NCBI RefSeq assembly: GCF_000247695.1
Contig: NW_004624784.1
Location: forward strand, 13,766,634-13,830,633
Direction of reading: 5' to 3'
DNA from: Heterocephalus glaber
Taxonomy: Eukaryota; Chordata; Mammalia; Rodentia; Bathyergidae
DNA: 64,000 bases
Part shown: piece by piece, positions 49,655 through 61,300 of the stretch
Layout: each line of letters begins with the position of its first letter
Numbering within the stretch: position 1 is the stretch's first letter
Translations under genes and position numbers: made by a program
Notes under the pieces: generated by a model
Seen by the model: the letters and a program-made list of their open reading frames with translations, nothing else
The model's database searches: none
What the model was told of the DNA's origin: nothing

Positions 49655-49749
49655 AGCCAGTGATTTAGCTCAGTGGTGCTGCACCTACCTTGCAAGCACA
49701 AGGTCCTGAGTTTGATCCCCAGTACCGGGGCGGGGGGGGGGGCAAGAAA
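49655..49749 (+). mobile_element. ID SINE with G-rich tail
   Basis: agccagtgatttagctcag to ccccagtacc, then about 18 G with one C, then caagaaa. Perfect 16-base flanks cagaatactaagtatg at 49639 and 49750. Confidence 0.93.
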
Positions 49750-49765
49750 CAGAATACTAAGTATG

Positions 49766-49846
49766 GAGCCATGGGTGTCAGCGGTAGAGCATATGCCTAC
49801 GGTGGGAAAGGACCTGGATTTCTTCCCCAGCACTGCTAAACAAACC
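49766..49846 (+). mobile_element. dID-type SINE
   Basis: gagccatgggtgtcagcggt to cccagcactgc and tail. Confidence 0.7.
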
Positions 49847-49889
49847 ACCAAAACTAGCAATGATAGAACAACAAACATAGACTAACAAT

Positions 49890-50100
49890 TTTGTCCATAT
49901 CAGATACTGTACATTATCCACACCTTAGTCCTCATAGCAACCCTGGATTAGGCACCAGGATGACCCCACTGTATAGATAAGGAGACTAATTCATCTACCC
50001 AAGTCCACATATGCTTGAAAAAATAAAGATTTGAACCTAAGGTCAAGAGCTTGCACACTTAATCACTATGTATATCCATAAGACCATACTATGCCAGCTC
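49890..50100 (+). mobile_element. MIR SINE
   Basis: agtcctcatagcaaccctgg, ccactgtatagataaggaga, gaacctaaggtcaagagc: MIR core order. Confidence 0.7.
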
Positions 50101-50104
50101 TCTA

Positions 50105-50520
50105 TGCTTTCTCATCTTTTACTGAATACTTATTAGGGATCACATCTTGTTCTAGGCCCTGGGTACAGAGAAATTAAGTTGACAAAGACTCTGCCTTCAT
50201 GAAGCTTCTTTCTCTATGGAGGACTCTAATGTTAGAGTAACAATCCATGATGATAAGTGCTGTGAAGAAAAATGAAGTAGCAAAAGGTACGTTGAATGTT
50301 AGTGGTAGCCTCTTACGAAGAAAGTGAGAGCGTGAGCCAACAGGACATCTGGAGGAGGAACATTCCAGGCAGAAGGAACAGCAAGTGCAAAACCCTTAAG
50401 GTGTAAGTGTGCCTGGTGTATTCCAGGAACTACAAGGAGGTCAAAGCAGTAGCAGGATGACTTCAAGAGAGAGAGGCAGGAGATAAGGTCAGAAAGATAA
50501 GGAAGGGTTTCTGGGACATA
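50105..50520 (+). mobile_element. Unclassified ancient interspersed repeat
   Basis: tgttctaggccctgggtaca, gataagtgctgtgaagaaaa, cattccaggcagaaggaaca. Best preserved of the three copies here. Confidence 0.55.
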
Positions 50521-50597
50521 TTGTTAAGCCAAAAAGACTAAGACTGAGCATAGTGATTTTCATAGTATAATTATCTTGGTTAAAAACATAAATGTGT

Positions 50598-50683
50598 AGC
50601 TGGGGATTTAGCTCAGTGGTTACGCCACCTGCCTTGCAAGTGCAAGGTCCCAAGTTTGATCCCCGGTACCAAAAAAAAAAACA
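50598..50683 (+). mobile_element. ID SINE
   Basis: agctggggatttagctcag to ccccggtacc and A-tail that runs into the purine-pyrimidine tract. Confidence 0.92.
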
Positions 50684-50692
50684 GAAAGAAAA

Positions 50693-50800
50693 AGATATAT
50701 GTATGTATGTATACATGTTTGTACACATATATGTGTGTATATGCATGTGCACATACATACATATATGCATATACACACGTACATACTCATTTATGTATTC
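50693..50800. repeat. Alternating TATG/CATA low-complexity tract
   Basis: tatgtatgtatgtatac and related steps; overlapping open frames on both strands are artefacts. Confidence 0.88.
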
Positions 50801-50886
50801 TGAAATATGTAACAAATGTGATAATGACTACCCTTTGAGAGTTAGACTATAATTGGGAGGGAAGGAAAGGATATGTAGGCTTTTTC

Positions 50887-50953
50887 TTTTTGGTACAGGG
50901 ATCGAACTCGGGTCCTTGCGCTTGCGCATCAGGCAGCGAAACCACTGAGCTAA
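50887..50953 (-). mobile_element. ID SINE, 5' clipped, with target duplication
   Basis: ggtacagggatcgaactcg to ccactgagctaa. Flanks atgtaggcttttt on both sides. Confidence 0.91.
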
Positions 50954-51084
50954 ATGTAGGCTTTTTATTTTATGTTCTTCCATACTTGAAATTTTTACTT
51001 TGCATATATTACTATTGTAAAATAACCAAAAATTAGCTTAAAAAATAAACTCTTACAGTGCCCAGCTAAATCATCCCCCTTTGT

Positions 51085-51157
51085 AATAATAAGGATGAAA
51101 CCCAGGGCCTTGGACATGCTAGGTAAGCACTGTACCACTCATCTACATCCCCAGCCA
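51085..51157 (-). mobile_element. dID-type SINE
   Basis: ggatgaaacccagggcc to ctacatccccagcc. Confidence 0.75.
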
Positions 51158-51167
51158 CTAAGGCAAT

Positions 51168-51345
51168 TTGATGGCAAACCTTTTAGAGATGAGTGCCCAA
51201 ATTGTAACCCAAAACCCACTTATTTATCACAAAATGGAAACACTGCAATTCAACCTGAATACTGAGGTTTTAGTTTACAAAAAAACAACTCATACATTAA
51301 CACATTTTGTCTTAAAAACACAATAACTGAGCTTTCAGTGGTACA
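51168..51345 (+). mobile_element. hAT-like element (inferred)
   Basis: Left end tttgatggcaaacctttta resembles the MITE end at 29828, and gagtgcccaaattgtaaccc, cactgcaattcaacctgaat follow an element I have seen in several mammals. Right end is not resolved. Confidence 0.4.
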
Positions 51346-51699
51346 AACAGCCTTTTATTGAAAGGTAAAAGTTTTTATTTGGCATGCTTCTGCACAATTA
51401 ATGTGATCAGTGCTGTTGTATACACACTGATAATTTTTGTCAATCCTTGACTGGGGTGACTTGGCTCATATGCTGACAGAGAGGGCTCTGTGTGCCCCAG
51501 TTTTGCCACCATTGCCCAAAAGCCTCTTTCCTTTGCCAGCTCTGCCACTTAGAGGAATTGCCTCCCCGTGGTCCTCCTTGCCTTTTCTATTCCCTGTTTA
51601 ACCAAATGGTCTGACCTGGGCCTTCACCTTTTCTCTGCAGTTGCTCCTACAGACATCACCTGTGGCTTCCTCTGAACATAACATTCTTCAGTCCTGTGC

Positions 51700-52570
51700 T
51701 TCTTGGCCTGTCTGCTGGTTTTGACATTGCTTACAGTTCCTCTGGAACTTTCTTCTTTGGTTTTCCACTTGCCCCCTTTCACCTCACTGAACTAGTTCTC
51801 TCGCCACTTCCTTTTACCAGGTACTTTGAGCTAGACCATCCCACAGGCTGGATTTCTTCTTGGCCTTTGCTTCTGTGTGCTGCACGGACTCTTTCGCATG
51901 GTCTCCCCTGCGCCATGATTTTGAGTACCATCTCTGTGCTCCCAACCCTCGGGTCTTGTTTCTAGCCTTTTTGCCTGAGCTCTGGTCTAATATGTTCATG
52001 CCTATGAGAAACTCCACCTGCAGATTTTACAGGCATCTCAAACTCAGCTATTCCAAATCCAGACTCATCTCTCTAATGAGAAACCTCCTCTTCCTTTTGT
52101 TCTACTTACTTTACCTTAGTTGCCTCCATTTGTCCTGTTGATCCTGGCTGGCACCCTGAGAAAAGCCCCTCTTCTGTATCCCTTGCATCTCACTGGACAC
52201 CAAGATTCGAACTGCTAACTATCTCTGGAATCTGTCTTTATTCACTGCTGCTGTGCTCATTACCCATGATCTGGCATATGGATACCAGAGTCTGAAGCCC
52301 TGGGAAGACATCAGAAATATCTTTTTTTTGGTACCAGGGATCAAACTCGGGTCCTTGCTCTTGTGAGGCAGGCGCCAGAACCACTGAGCTAAATCCCGGC
52401 CCTTGAAATATCTTAACTATCTTTGCCTCCAGTCTCACCACCTGCCTGCCTTCTTATTTCTGGTTGCCACTGTGATGTGGCACACATTCCAATAGTTTGG
52501 TCCCAGCTTGAAATCTTTCCATTTTTCCCCAAAGTTTATAAGAAAATCCAAAATGATTTGGCCTGTCAAT
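51700..52570 (+). mobile_element. L2 LINE fragment with ID inside
   Basis: cgccatgattttgagtacca, caggcatctcaaactcagct and gaaaatccaaaatgatttgg follow L2 order (reverse transcriptase to 3' region). Frames are degraded. Confidence 0.5.
52321..52403 (-). mobile_element. ID SINE with target duplication
   Basis: T8, ggtaccagggatcaaac to taaatcccggccc. Flanks gaaatatctt on both sides. Interrupts L2. Confidence 0.92.
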
Positions 52571-53655
52571 TTCTGACACTTTCCCACATGTTCAAATAGT
52601 GCTGAAATACTCTGTTTCTCAAAACCCTATACCTTTTCTTGTTCCTGGGAACATTTTGAGATACAGCACATTTGTGTCTCCAGTTTAACCTGATACAGAA
52701 TAGGAGTTTGCTAAATAAAAAAAGGACAAAAATTCGAAAGGACAGAGGTTGAGAGTAAGGACAGCAATCAGAAGTCTGCTACAAGAGTACAATTTAGAGG
52801 CAAGTGGGAAAAGAGGGAAAGAAAATGCTTCTGTGTAGCATTTCCTTCAAGTTTCTACAAGGTGAGATAATCACAATCAAATAATAATTATAATTTTTCT
52901 CTCCTTAAAAATATGAATTTTGGTCATTGGTACAATTTTAAATGGAGACTTAAATAAATAAATGTAATTTATTTAAATAAAATGTAAAACAGCAACAGCA
53001 ACAAAAATAGTCCAGCACATGCAAATTCCAAAATCTGACAGAACAAGACCCCTTGGGTATGAATCCCAAGCATCAAGAGTGAAGCTGGGAAGGCCCATTT
53101 ATTCTAAAAGCATTAATTGGGCTGGTGCAGACTCTGGTTGGCACAGGATATACAAAGATAAGTAATACAAAAGTGAGTAAGAAGTTATTTCCTATCCTCA
53201 AAGAGCTCATGGCCCAAAACTTCTCTAGTCCTTGCCTTTGGACAGAACTATTAGAATTTACAAAAAAGCCAGCTGTTTATACTAGAGTCAGCATTCAAAG
53301 CCCTATTAAGTATACGTATAGCTAATTGTACCTAATTCTTTAGGTTCAGAAATGGAAACTCAAGGTATCAGGGAAAGTGCATCTCTGCCTCCTTTATGCA
53401 AAAAAAAAAAAAAAAATGTGGAAGAGAATGGACTTGCTCCTCCTTCTGCAGAAGAAAGCAGCACCTAAGAATTCTAAGCAGTCCCCTGGTCAGTGATGAT
53501 CCAGCCTTTGGGCAAGTTTAAATGACTCAGCCTTCTTCTTGTCTTAGTTTGAGGACCTCTGGGACTACTATACTAATGCAATGTGTCCATTTGGGGTTCC
53601 TTCAGAGAAAGGAATTGAAAGGGATAACTTCACCAATGATTAAGAAAATCCCTGA

Positions 53656-53745
53656 GTTGCCAGGGATTTAGCTCAGTGGTTTGGCCGCCTGCTGTGCAAG
53701 CGCAAGGACCCGAGTTCAATCCCCAGTAAAAAAAAAAAACCCTCA
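53656..53745 (+). mobile_element. ID SINE (ctgctg-type) with target duplication
   Basis: gccagggatttagctcag, gcctgctgtgcaagcgc, to ccccagtaaa. Flanks aatccctgagt on both sides. A dID remnant with (aaaac)n follows to 53806. Confidence 0.9.
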
Positions 53746-53879
53746 AAAAAAATCCCTGAGTGGGTTCAACCCTCAGCACCCAAACAAAACAAAACAAAAC
53801 AAAACAAACCCTAGGGCAAAATGATTCTATCTGAATAAGAGAGAAGATACTTAGAGTATATAATTCAATTTTCATAATC

Positions 53880-54010
53880 TTATGAAGTTGCTATTAATAT
53901 CCTCATTTTTGCATATTAGGAAACTGAGACATAATGAGACAAGGGCCCTAGTTCAAGATTGTACAGCTAAAATTATTGGACCTGCAAATCAAGCCCAGAT
54001 TTGGGACTGT
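53880..54010 (+). mobile_element. MIR SINE
   Basis: tcctcatttttgcatattag, gaaactgagacataatgaga, attgtacagctaaaattatt. Confidence 0.65.
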
Positions 54011-54189
54011 GGGTTCATGTTAGTTTTACTGCAATATTGGTTTGCAATGAGAAATCTTTAGGAAAGGGCTGAGGTAGCAAACACCTAGGGTTCTTTTGAA
54101 ACCAGAAATAATTTATAAGCTTGAAGAAACAGCCAAAATTGGGCTGAGGAGGTACAAATAAAGGAAGGAAGGAAGGAGGGAAACGGGCA

Positions 54190-54860
54190 AAATTTGGAGC
54201 TCCTTCTTAAAAGTTTCCTTCTGTCACTTAGAAAAAATTTAAAATGTGTGCATTTTGTTAGACTGGCAAAGATCAAGGTTAAAAAAATCCTAGGCCAGGG
54301 ATTTAGCTCAGTGGTTTTGCTGCCTGCTGTGCAAGCGCAAGGACCGGAGTTCGATCCCAGGTACCGAAAAAAAAAAAAAAGAAAGAAAAAAGGTTAAAAA
54401 ATCCTTTCAGGAAGGGTGTAGAGAAAGAAACTCAAAACTGCTGATAGAGGAGTTAATTAATACAGCCTTTACTGAGAATAATTTAGTAATACCTATCCAA
54501 ATTACAATGTACATACCTTTTGACTCAGCTTTTCCACTTCTAGAAATCTATATTACAAATATATTGGAACATTTGCAAAATGATGTATGTTCAAGATTGT
54601 ACACTGCAGCAGTTTGAAATTCGATAGATTGAAAATAATTTACATGTCCAGCAGTACAGAACTGGTTAAATTAAGCTACATCTGTTTCAAACAGTCCCAA
54701 GAATAAGGAAACTGCCAATAGGAATGATTTCCAATTATATAGTAAGTTAAATCAAGATCCAGGAAATGGGTTTGATATGCTTTCATTTATGGAAAAATAT
54801 TTATACTTACTTGCTTGGGTAGGCATAGACTATCTCTGGAAGATTTATACAACAAACTGC
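54190..54860 (+). mobile_element. Old L1 LINE fragment (L1M-like)
   Basis: ttgttagactggcaaagatc, gactcagcttttccacttct and gtacactgcagcagtttgaa follow old L1 order. Interrupted by the ID at 54291. Confidence 0.6.
54291..54388 (+). mobile_element. ID SINE (ctgctg-type) in L1
   Basis: ggccagggatttagctcag, gcctgctgtgcaagcgc, to cccaggtacc and A-tail. Flanks aaggttaaaaaaatcct / aaggttaaaaaatcct. Confidence 0.93.
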
Positions 54861-54888
54861 TAACATTTGCCCACACAAAAGAGCAACT

Positions 54889-55086
54889 AAGCAGGTGTGA
54901 TGGCACATGCTTGTAATCCCAGCATTCTGGGAGGCTGAGTTAAGAGGATTTTAAGTTTGAGGCCAGCTTGGGCAACTTAGCAACTTAGTGAGACTCTGCC
55001 TCAAAATAAAAAATGAAAAAGTAGGTATGTAACTCTGTGAGAAAGCTCTGGATTCAATCTCCACTACCAAACAAAGAAACAAACAA
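54889..55086 (+). mobile_element. B1-dID dimeric SINE
   Basis: agcaggtgtgatggcacatg to gactctgcctc, then taggtatgtaactctgtg to cactacc. Last SINE copy but one before the KMT2A promoter. Confidence 0.85.
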
Positions 55087-55267
55087 AAAACATAAGATAT
55101 GACTTGGGACAGGGGGAGGGTGGTTCAGAACCAGCACAGTGAAAATTTTAATTCCTTTGACATTGTAACTGCATGAGTACGTTAGTTATTAAGCAAATGA
55201 TTGAAAATTAAAAGCATATAAAGTGCCTTATGAATAAGGCATATAATTTTTATTAATTATTGATTAA

Positions 55268-55333
55268 TTATGCTTAAGATTGAACCCAAGGCCTCACATA
55301 TACTAGGCAAATGCTCTAGCACTGAGCCCCCAA
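55268..55333 (-). mobile_element. dID-type SINE fragment
   Basis: ttaagattgaacccaaggcc to agcactgagcccc. Confidence 0.7.
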
Positions 55334-56079
55334 AATATCTTTTTATGGTCAGCAATATGGTTAGTGGATATTTGCGTTAGACCCTAGTGAGTTTTGATCC
55401 TACTGCTTATTCCAAGACTGTTTCCCCATCTGTACAATGAAAAGTATAGGGTACTTTAAACCAAATACAATACAAATACAATACTTTAAACCAAATACAA
55501 TAAACCAAATTCTGGTTTTCTCTGCCTTTTTTTTAAAAAACTAGCCTGGAGGCAAAGTGACAAACTAGATAATTTCTCTGAGATTTTCGGCCCAGAGGCT
55601 TGAATCTTCACAATCTTTAAAGACATTCTTCCTTCTTGTTGCTGCCACCCAACCTGCAGACCTCCCACCTGTGCTAAATGAAGTGCGCTCGAATGGGGAG
55701 GTTACTCAGAACCCAGCCGTATATGTTTTTTCAAGGGTGTGTGTGTGTGGGGAAAGAAATCCTGTTGTCACAGTTATATAAAGCCTGTCAGTCTCCTGCC
55801 TACTACCTCTGCAGACCGTTATGCATATTAAAGGGGGGGGGCGGCAAATACAAAAGAAAAATAAGCGAGAGAGAGTGAGGAGGGAACAAATCAGGATGCT
55901 TGAGGGAATCCACGTGGTCGCCAATCTGTAACTGATCAGAGCAGCTACACTAAAGCAAAAGCCCCACAGCCTAGTGCTAAATATATTGCAATGGAGAAAT
56001 CGTCCACAATGGGGTGCCTATGTCTTTAGCAGAGTCTTGGGGCTGCCGTTTAATATCCTCCCGCTACTCCCACCCTTTT

Positions 56080-57907
56080 TGCACCTAGTAAACCACGCGA
56101 TGTAATAACGGAATCTGGTTCTGTGTGCGCGTTGTCAGAGTGCTCTTTGCAAACCATCTGGGCCCCATCCTGCGCGGTTGGAACGAAGATTGATCCGGGA
56201 CGAGTTCGGGGAGTTGGGGCTTGCCTGTGTATCCTCCCTTTCCCTGCTCCCCTCCACCTCCCACGCCATCATTCGCTCTGCACAAACGTTTCGCAGTTGG
56301 AAGGATGTAGGTTTTCAGCACCAGGAGGCCGTGGACCTTCTCTGGAGGAGTGCAGTGCACCCTCCAGAGAGCCAGAGCTGATTGCAACCTGCTCACTACG
56401 ACCCTCCCCCTTCTCCCCAAATTTGCCGCCCCAGGCTGTAATATTACTAGCAGTGCGCTGTACCGGTGCGGGAGTCCAGAAGGCTGCGTGACCTTCCAGC
56501 GAACTCCACCTCGGTGGCGGGGGGCGGGGGGGTGTGGAAGGGGTGGAGGCTGCCCCGGGGCCTGCAGGCTGTGTATCGATCCCCGGCCTCAGCCAACGCA
56601 AGTTCTCCCGGCACAAACCCCTCCCTCTTTTCTCGGCTTTCCTAGCCTAGCTGGCTTCCAGCGCCTCGCTAGAGGCGCCCTCCTCTCTTTCCCGCAATAA
56701 AGTAAACCCGGTGGATATTCATCGCCCGCCCTATCCTTCCTTCTCCCTTCCCCCTCCCCCCCGGTTTGCAAACCCCGCGCTCAGAGCTCGCCGCCAGCGG
56801 GCCCCTTCCACCCAGTGTATCATAATGCCCAAAGCTGCCCTCCTCCCCCTCTCGTAATCAGAAACGTGCTCGCGAGCCCCCCCCCCTCCTTGCATACATT
56901 AGGGTCTGCTTTGCATGCAGCGGCAGGCTGGGACTGGAGGAAAAAGGGCGGGGGTGCTTTTGCCCGCCTCTTCCCTCCAGGCCCCGTTAGCTACCCAGCT
57001 TCAGCTTCGTTGTAACGCCGCGTCGTTAGCGGAGCACAGCGTGGCCCCGGTGCCTGGGCAAAAGAAACAACGCAACTCTGTAGAAGGACACGAAGGCCAG
57101 AAGCTCCTCGGCCCCAATTGCACTGTTAGGGCGAGGAGGTGGCGGGAGACCTGCCTCTCGAAGAGTGTGCATTTTGGAGAGAGTTCCAGCGTGAAGATGG
57201 GAGGAGCTCCCTTTTTATTTTTTAAAACGCGTTCATTGAGGGCCTTTGCATTTTGCCTAAAGTAAACTGGGCAACGCTTCTGTTTTGCATGTAACACAAT
57301 AAAGGCTCTTTTATTCTATTAGCGTTGCAGTCGGGCTAGCCCCGCTTGGATCCGTGCCCCGAGGCGGCGAAGGCTCCCTCCTCCCCGGCCCAGCAACCGC
57401 GCTGTACTGGAGCTGCTCTCTGGGGCAGTTCGATTCCCCGCGCGTCCTGGGAACGTGTGTAATCCTCTTCTCGGCTCTGCGGCCCGACTCCCTCCGCCTC
57501 CATCGTCCCAGTAGTCCTCGCCCCCTCCCCCTCTCCCCGGAACCCGCGCTCGGCGCTGGGCTCCTGGGCTTCCTTCCCCCCTCCTTTTCCCTAGCACTGC
57601 CGCTCCCGGAGGGCGGGGCACACAGTTATCCAGATTGCCGGGCGGGCGGGCGGTCAGGAGGAGGCGGCCCGGGCCTCGGCATGGAGTGGCCCCGGCCGGT
57701 TATCGGAGGCGGAGGCCTGAGGCCCGTATACAGATTTCGGGGCGGGCGGGCGCGGCCCGGCGCTCGGCTTAGCGGTCGGCAGGCTGACGGCCGCGGGGCG
57801 ACGCCGAGAGCGTTACACAGGTTCCGGGGCCCGCGCCCCCCCCCCCGCCTCCCCGCCCCCCTGTGTTGTCGCCTCTCCCTCTCGCTGCTTCACTTCACGG
57901 GGCGAAC
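56080..57907 (+). promoter_or_regulatory. KMT2A: KMT2A CpG-island promoter and 5' UTR
   Basis: CpG density rises from about 56080, and 57310-58360 is extremely GC-rich. No TATA box. Several GC boxes (gggcgggcgggcgg at about 57640, ggggcgggcgggcgcgg at about 57738). The start codon is at 57908. The transcription start cannot be fixed by eye; RefSeq human mRNAs have a short 5' UTR as I recall. Island continues past exon 1 to about 58900. Confidence 0.8.
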
Positions 57908-58336
57908 ATGGCGCACAGCTGTCGGTGGCGCTTCCCCGCCCGACCCGGGACCACCGGGGGCGGCGGCGGCGGGGGGCGCCGGGGCCTAGGGGGCGCCCCG
58001 CGGCAACGCGTTCCGGCCCTGCTGCTTCCCCCCGGGCCCCCGGCCGGCGGGGGCGGCCCCGGGGCGCCCCCCTCCCCCCCGGCTGTGGCGGCCGCGGCGG
58101 CGGCGGGAAGCAGCGGGGCCGGGGTTCCAGGGGGAACGGCCGCCGCCTCAGCAGCCTCTTCGTCGTCCGCCTCGTCTTCGTCTTCGTCATCGTCCTCAGC
58201 CTCCTCAGGGCCGGCCTTGCTCCGGGTGGGCCCGGGCTTCGACGCGGCGCTGCAGGTCTCGGCCGCCATCGGCACCAACCTGCGCCGGTTCCGGGCCGTG
58301 TTTGGGGAGAGCGGCGGGGGAGGCGGCAGCGGAGAG
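57908..58336 (+). CDS. KMT2A: Histone-lysine N-methyltransferase 2A (MLL1), exon 1, 3'-partial
   Basis: KMT2A methylates histone H3 lysine 4 in nuclear COMPASS-like complexes and maintains HOX expression. Only exon 1 is in the window: 143 codons from ATG 57908 (context gaacATGG) to the donor gtaagg at 58337, phase 0. The protein starts MAHSCRWRFPARPGTT. Residues 6-13 are the high-affinity menin-binding motif, with F9, P10 and P13 intact; residues 24-40 (RRGLGGAPRQRVPALLL) are the second menin contact region. Gly- (17-23), Ala- and Ser-rich low-complexity runs follow, then the conserved stretch LLRVGPGFDAALQVSAAIG before the exon end GGSGE. PHD fingers, CXXC and SET domains lie in exons beyond 64000. 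An in-frame GTG at 57863 could extend the frame upstream, but the ATG is the expected start. Confidence 0.97.
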
Positions 58337-61300
58337 GTAAGGGGGCGAGGAAACCCCAGGTCTGGGGTCTCGACCCTCTGTGGACCCCCTCCCCTCCCCC
58401 ATCCGAGTTGAGGAGCATCCCAATTCTAAAACCATTCTGGGGTCCCTGACCCAGGGCAAATGGCCCTCCCATCTTGGGACTCCATACAGGGCTGCAGACC
58501 CCCAAGCGCCCCACCCAGAGATTTAGACCCATCTGGCTCAGGGCGTTTGCCGCACCCCCTCCTTTCCTCGCCCGGACCCTTCCCTAAATGCCCTGGCACA
58601 GACCCCCTTGCCCGGTTTCCTATCCCGGGACTGAATCCCTCCTCCCTTACACAGATTACCTCATCCGAGCAAGATTCCTCCCTCCCTCCCTGCCAGAGAC
58701 CTGATCCCGCCACATCCCCGCCTCCTTCTCTGGGCAGATGTGTTACTCCTAGGGCAGTTTTCCTCTCGGGCATCTCTCGGGTGATGGGCTCATTCAGGGC
58801 CACGTTCTCCTAACCCTTGAGGATCTGTACCCTCTCCCCACAGCTTGCTTCTGGAAACCTCCAAACGCTGGTCCCATCCCTGGCCAGGTCCTTACCTTGC
58901 CAGCCACTCCCCCTTCTTCACCTCCACCCCCACCCCTTGCCCACTTCAGCAGACAGGTCCTTCTCCAACCCACACCCTCCCCCACCCCCGCCCCACGGGG
59001 ACACCTTTCCTCTCCACCTAGCCTGTCCTCACCTCCTTTCCTCCGAAGATAACGGTGCTCTCCTCCAGCAGTCTCTTCCCCCATCTTCTAGGGCTGCGGT
59101 TTCTATCTAGCCTGCTGGTAGCAGGGAATTACTATACTTTCACTCCACCTTTTCCCTCCTTTAGAATGAAGGATCAATGGCATCTTTGAGGGGAAGTAGT
59201 TCAGGGTCCCCTAGGCTTCGAGAAGAGCAGCTTTCCAGCATTCCCTTGGGGAGGAGCAGGCTTTCCCCCCGGGGAAAGGGGCCCCTGTGAAGGGAGGTGT
59301 TTGTGGGGGGACTTGGGCAGCATCCTCCCAGGGAAAGCAGCTGCTCTCCTACCCCACCCAGTGTGCCTGAGAGCTAGCAGCCTCCAGCCCTAGCTCCCTC
59401 CCACCCTTCTTTTCTCATTTCATTATTGATCCACCTTTTCTTAGGCCAAACCTGGGGCTTGGAAGAGGCAGGGGAATCCGAGTTGATGTGAGAAGTGTAG
59501 ATAAAGGGCAGTTTTACTTTAGTGTGATGGTTGCTTTGGTTTGGAAGGAAGAGCAGGATTAAGAAGCAAAGTTATCCTTAGAAGGGGGAGTTACCTCTCT
59601 GATTCTTTTTAAGGGGACCCAAGGTGGATGAAGGGTTAAAGGTTTGCCCCTTTCCCGTTATTAGTGAAGGGAGGAGAATGAGGATGCTTTCATAAGCATC
59701 ATGCAGCCTCCTTCAATAAAAAGGAAAGTTGCCCTGGGAAGGGAAGTTGAGTTCAGGTTCAGCCAGTGGCGTTGCGCATTTGTTTTCCATTGGATGCAGA
59801 GGAGGAGTTTGAATCGCAGGAGAGAGGGGAGAATGGGATGGGGGATGCTAGGAGGAGGAAGAGCAGCTGCTAGGGGCCGAAGCAAAGGGGGGTAGGGGGG
59901 TTGCTGCTCTGGAGTGCTCTTGATTGAAACAGAAAGGGAAAGATAACCAGCCGTTTCGTGCGTGCTCTGCCGTTGGTGCACACAAAATATCCTGGGCAAA
60001 CCCCTTGTCACGTTTTTTGCCCCACACCCCTTTACATTTACCTTAAGATCCTGGGAAGATGGGGAGGGAGGAGATCACAGGGACCCCAGACCCTCCTTTC
60101 AAGAAGCTAGCATTTTTTAGTTGTTAGTCTTCTGCCTTCTTAAATCCTTTCTAAGGCAGCCTGATCAGGAGACCTAACAACCGCCTTCTGACAGAGCAAG
60201 GAGGACATGATGGGGGCGTGTTCCTTGCTGTGTAGCTAGCTGCCTCGTCCTCTTTCCCAGCCTCTCTGCTCTATCTCCACCTCCTTTTCCCAAGCCTTCA
60301 GAAAGGCAGCTGCAGTCAGCAGGGTTGTTTGAGACTATTTATTGGTTGCTGTAGATTATTATTTTTTTTGAAAGGCCAATTCTGTATTTTTTAAGCTAAC
60401 AACACAGATCCCATGTAGTTGGAGAACCAAAGGCCTCATACATGACAAAAAGACTGAACCGTTCAGGTTACTTGCATGGAGTTGGTGCTTAAATGTGAGT
60501 TGATTTTGCTTTTTTAAAAGATACAGCAGCAAAATAAATAAAAGAATAGACTTACTGACATTTCATTTACCTGCTTATTTTCAAATTTGAGACTTGCCTG
60601 GTTATTTGTAGAATTTTAGCCCCATGTATATGAATGTAACAAAGTCTCTATTAGAGAAGTTAGTCTGTTTTAAGGGGATCCTAAGAAGCGTTTTCTTCTT
60701 GTTTAGCATGCTTATGTACTTTGTATTGAAGAACCAAGTGTTTACATTCCAAATGCTTTTATCACATATTCAAAAGCAAAGTTTTATGCTGATAGCTTCC
60801 AAATATTGCTTTTGAAGAGACTGGTTAGAGAGACACCTGGATTCAGGGACCTAATGTCTGGGCACCAGAATATTATAACTGTTGGTCTTTGACAAATCAC
60901 CTTTAAAGTTTTAATCAAGTCCTAATATTTTCTTAACTACTTATATCATGAGATGATTGTAAACTAGTGTTTTATTTTGCTTAACAATAGTTTATAGTGT
61001 ATAAGCTCAACAGGGAATTAGTTATTTCAAATGTGATCATATTAGTAAGAGGGTTTTTTTTTTTCTTTTCAAACTTTTGCCTGAACAGTAGTTATTACTT
61101 CACTATGAGAAGAGTGGTGACTACTTATGTTAATCTTGACCATTTTTTTCTGAATGGGGCTTGAATGAGCTCTTGGTAAGCCTTTTACGTAGTAGCTTGG
61201 GGCAATCTAATCTAGTAGGAGTTGGTGGTGTGTGTTGTTAACTGCTAAATCAGGGTGATGATCTCCTCTGACCTAGTAGATTTCAGTGTGGAAACCAAGT

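Larger units (their letters stand above)
35426..56079. other. ATP5MG-KMT2A intergenic region
   Basis: About 20.6 kb without a supported gene. It holds SINE clusters, L2/MIR/L1/DNA-transposon fossils and microsatellites, listed separately. Apparently unique stretches: 37745-38340, 38502-38860, 39440-40210, 41050-41500, 42560-43205, 43565-44480, 44905-45820 (ID at 45211), 52570-53650. Nothing in them looked like an exon or RNA gene. Confidence 0.6.

Noticed and set aside
56085..57265. Several 100+ codon frames upstream of KMT2A
   Set aside because: CpG-island frames with no family resemblance, no consistent splice partners and low-complexity composition.
57813..58532. 239-codon open frame on the minus strand across KMT2A exon 1, plus long frames in other phases
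   Set aside because: GC-rich sequence has few stops in any frame. The + strand KMT2A frame has a known protein and a good donor; the antisense frame has no recognisable protein features.
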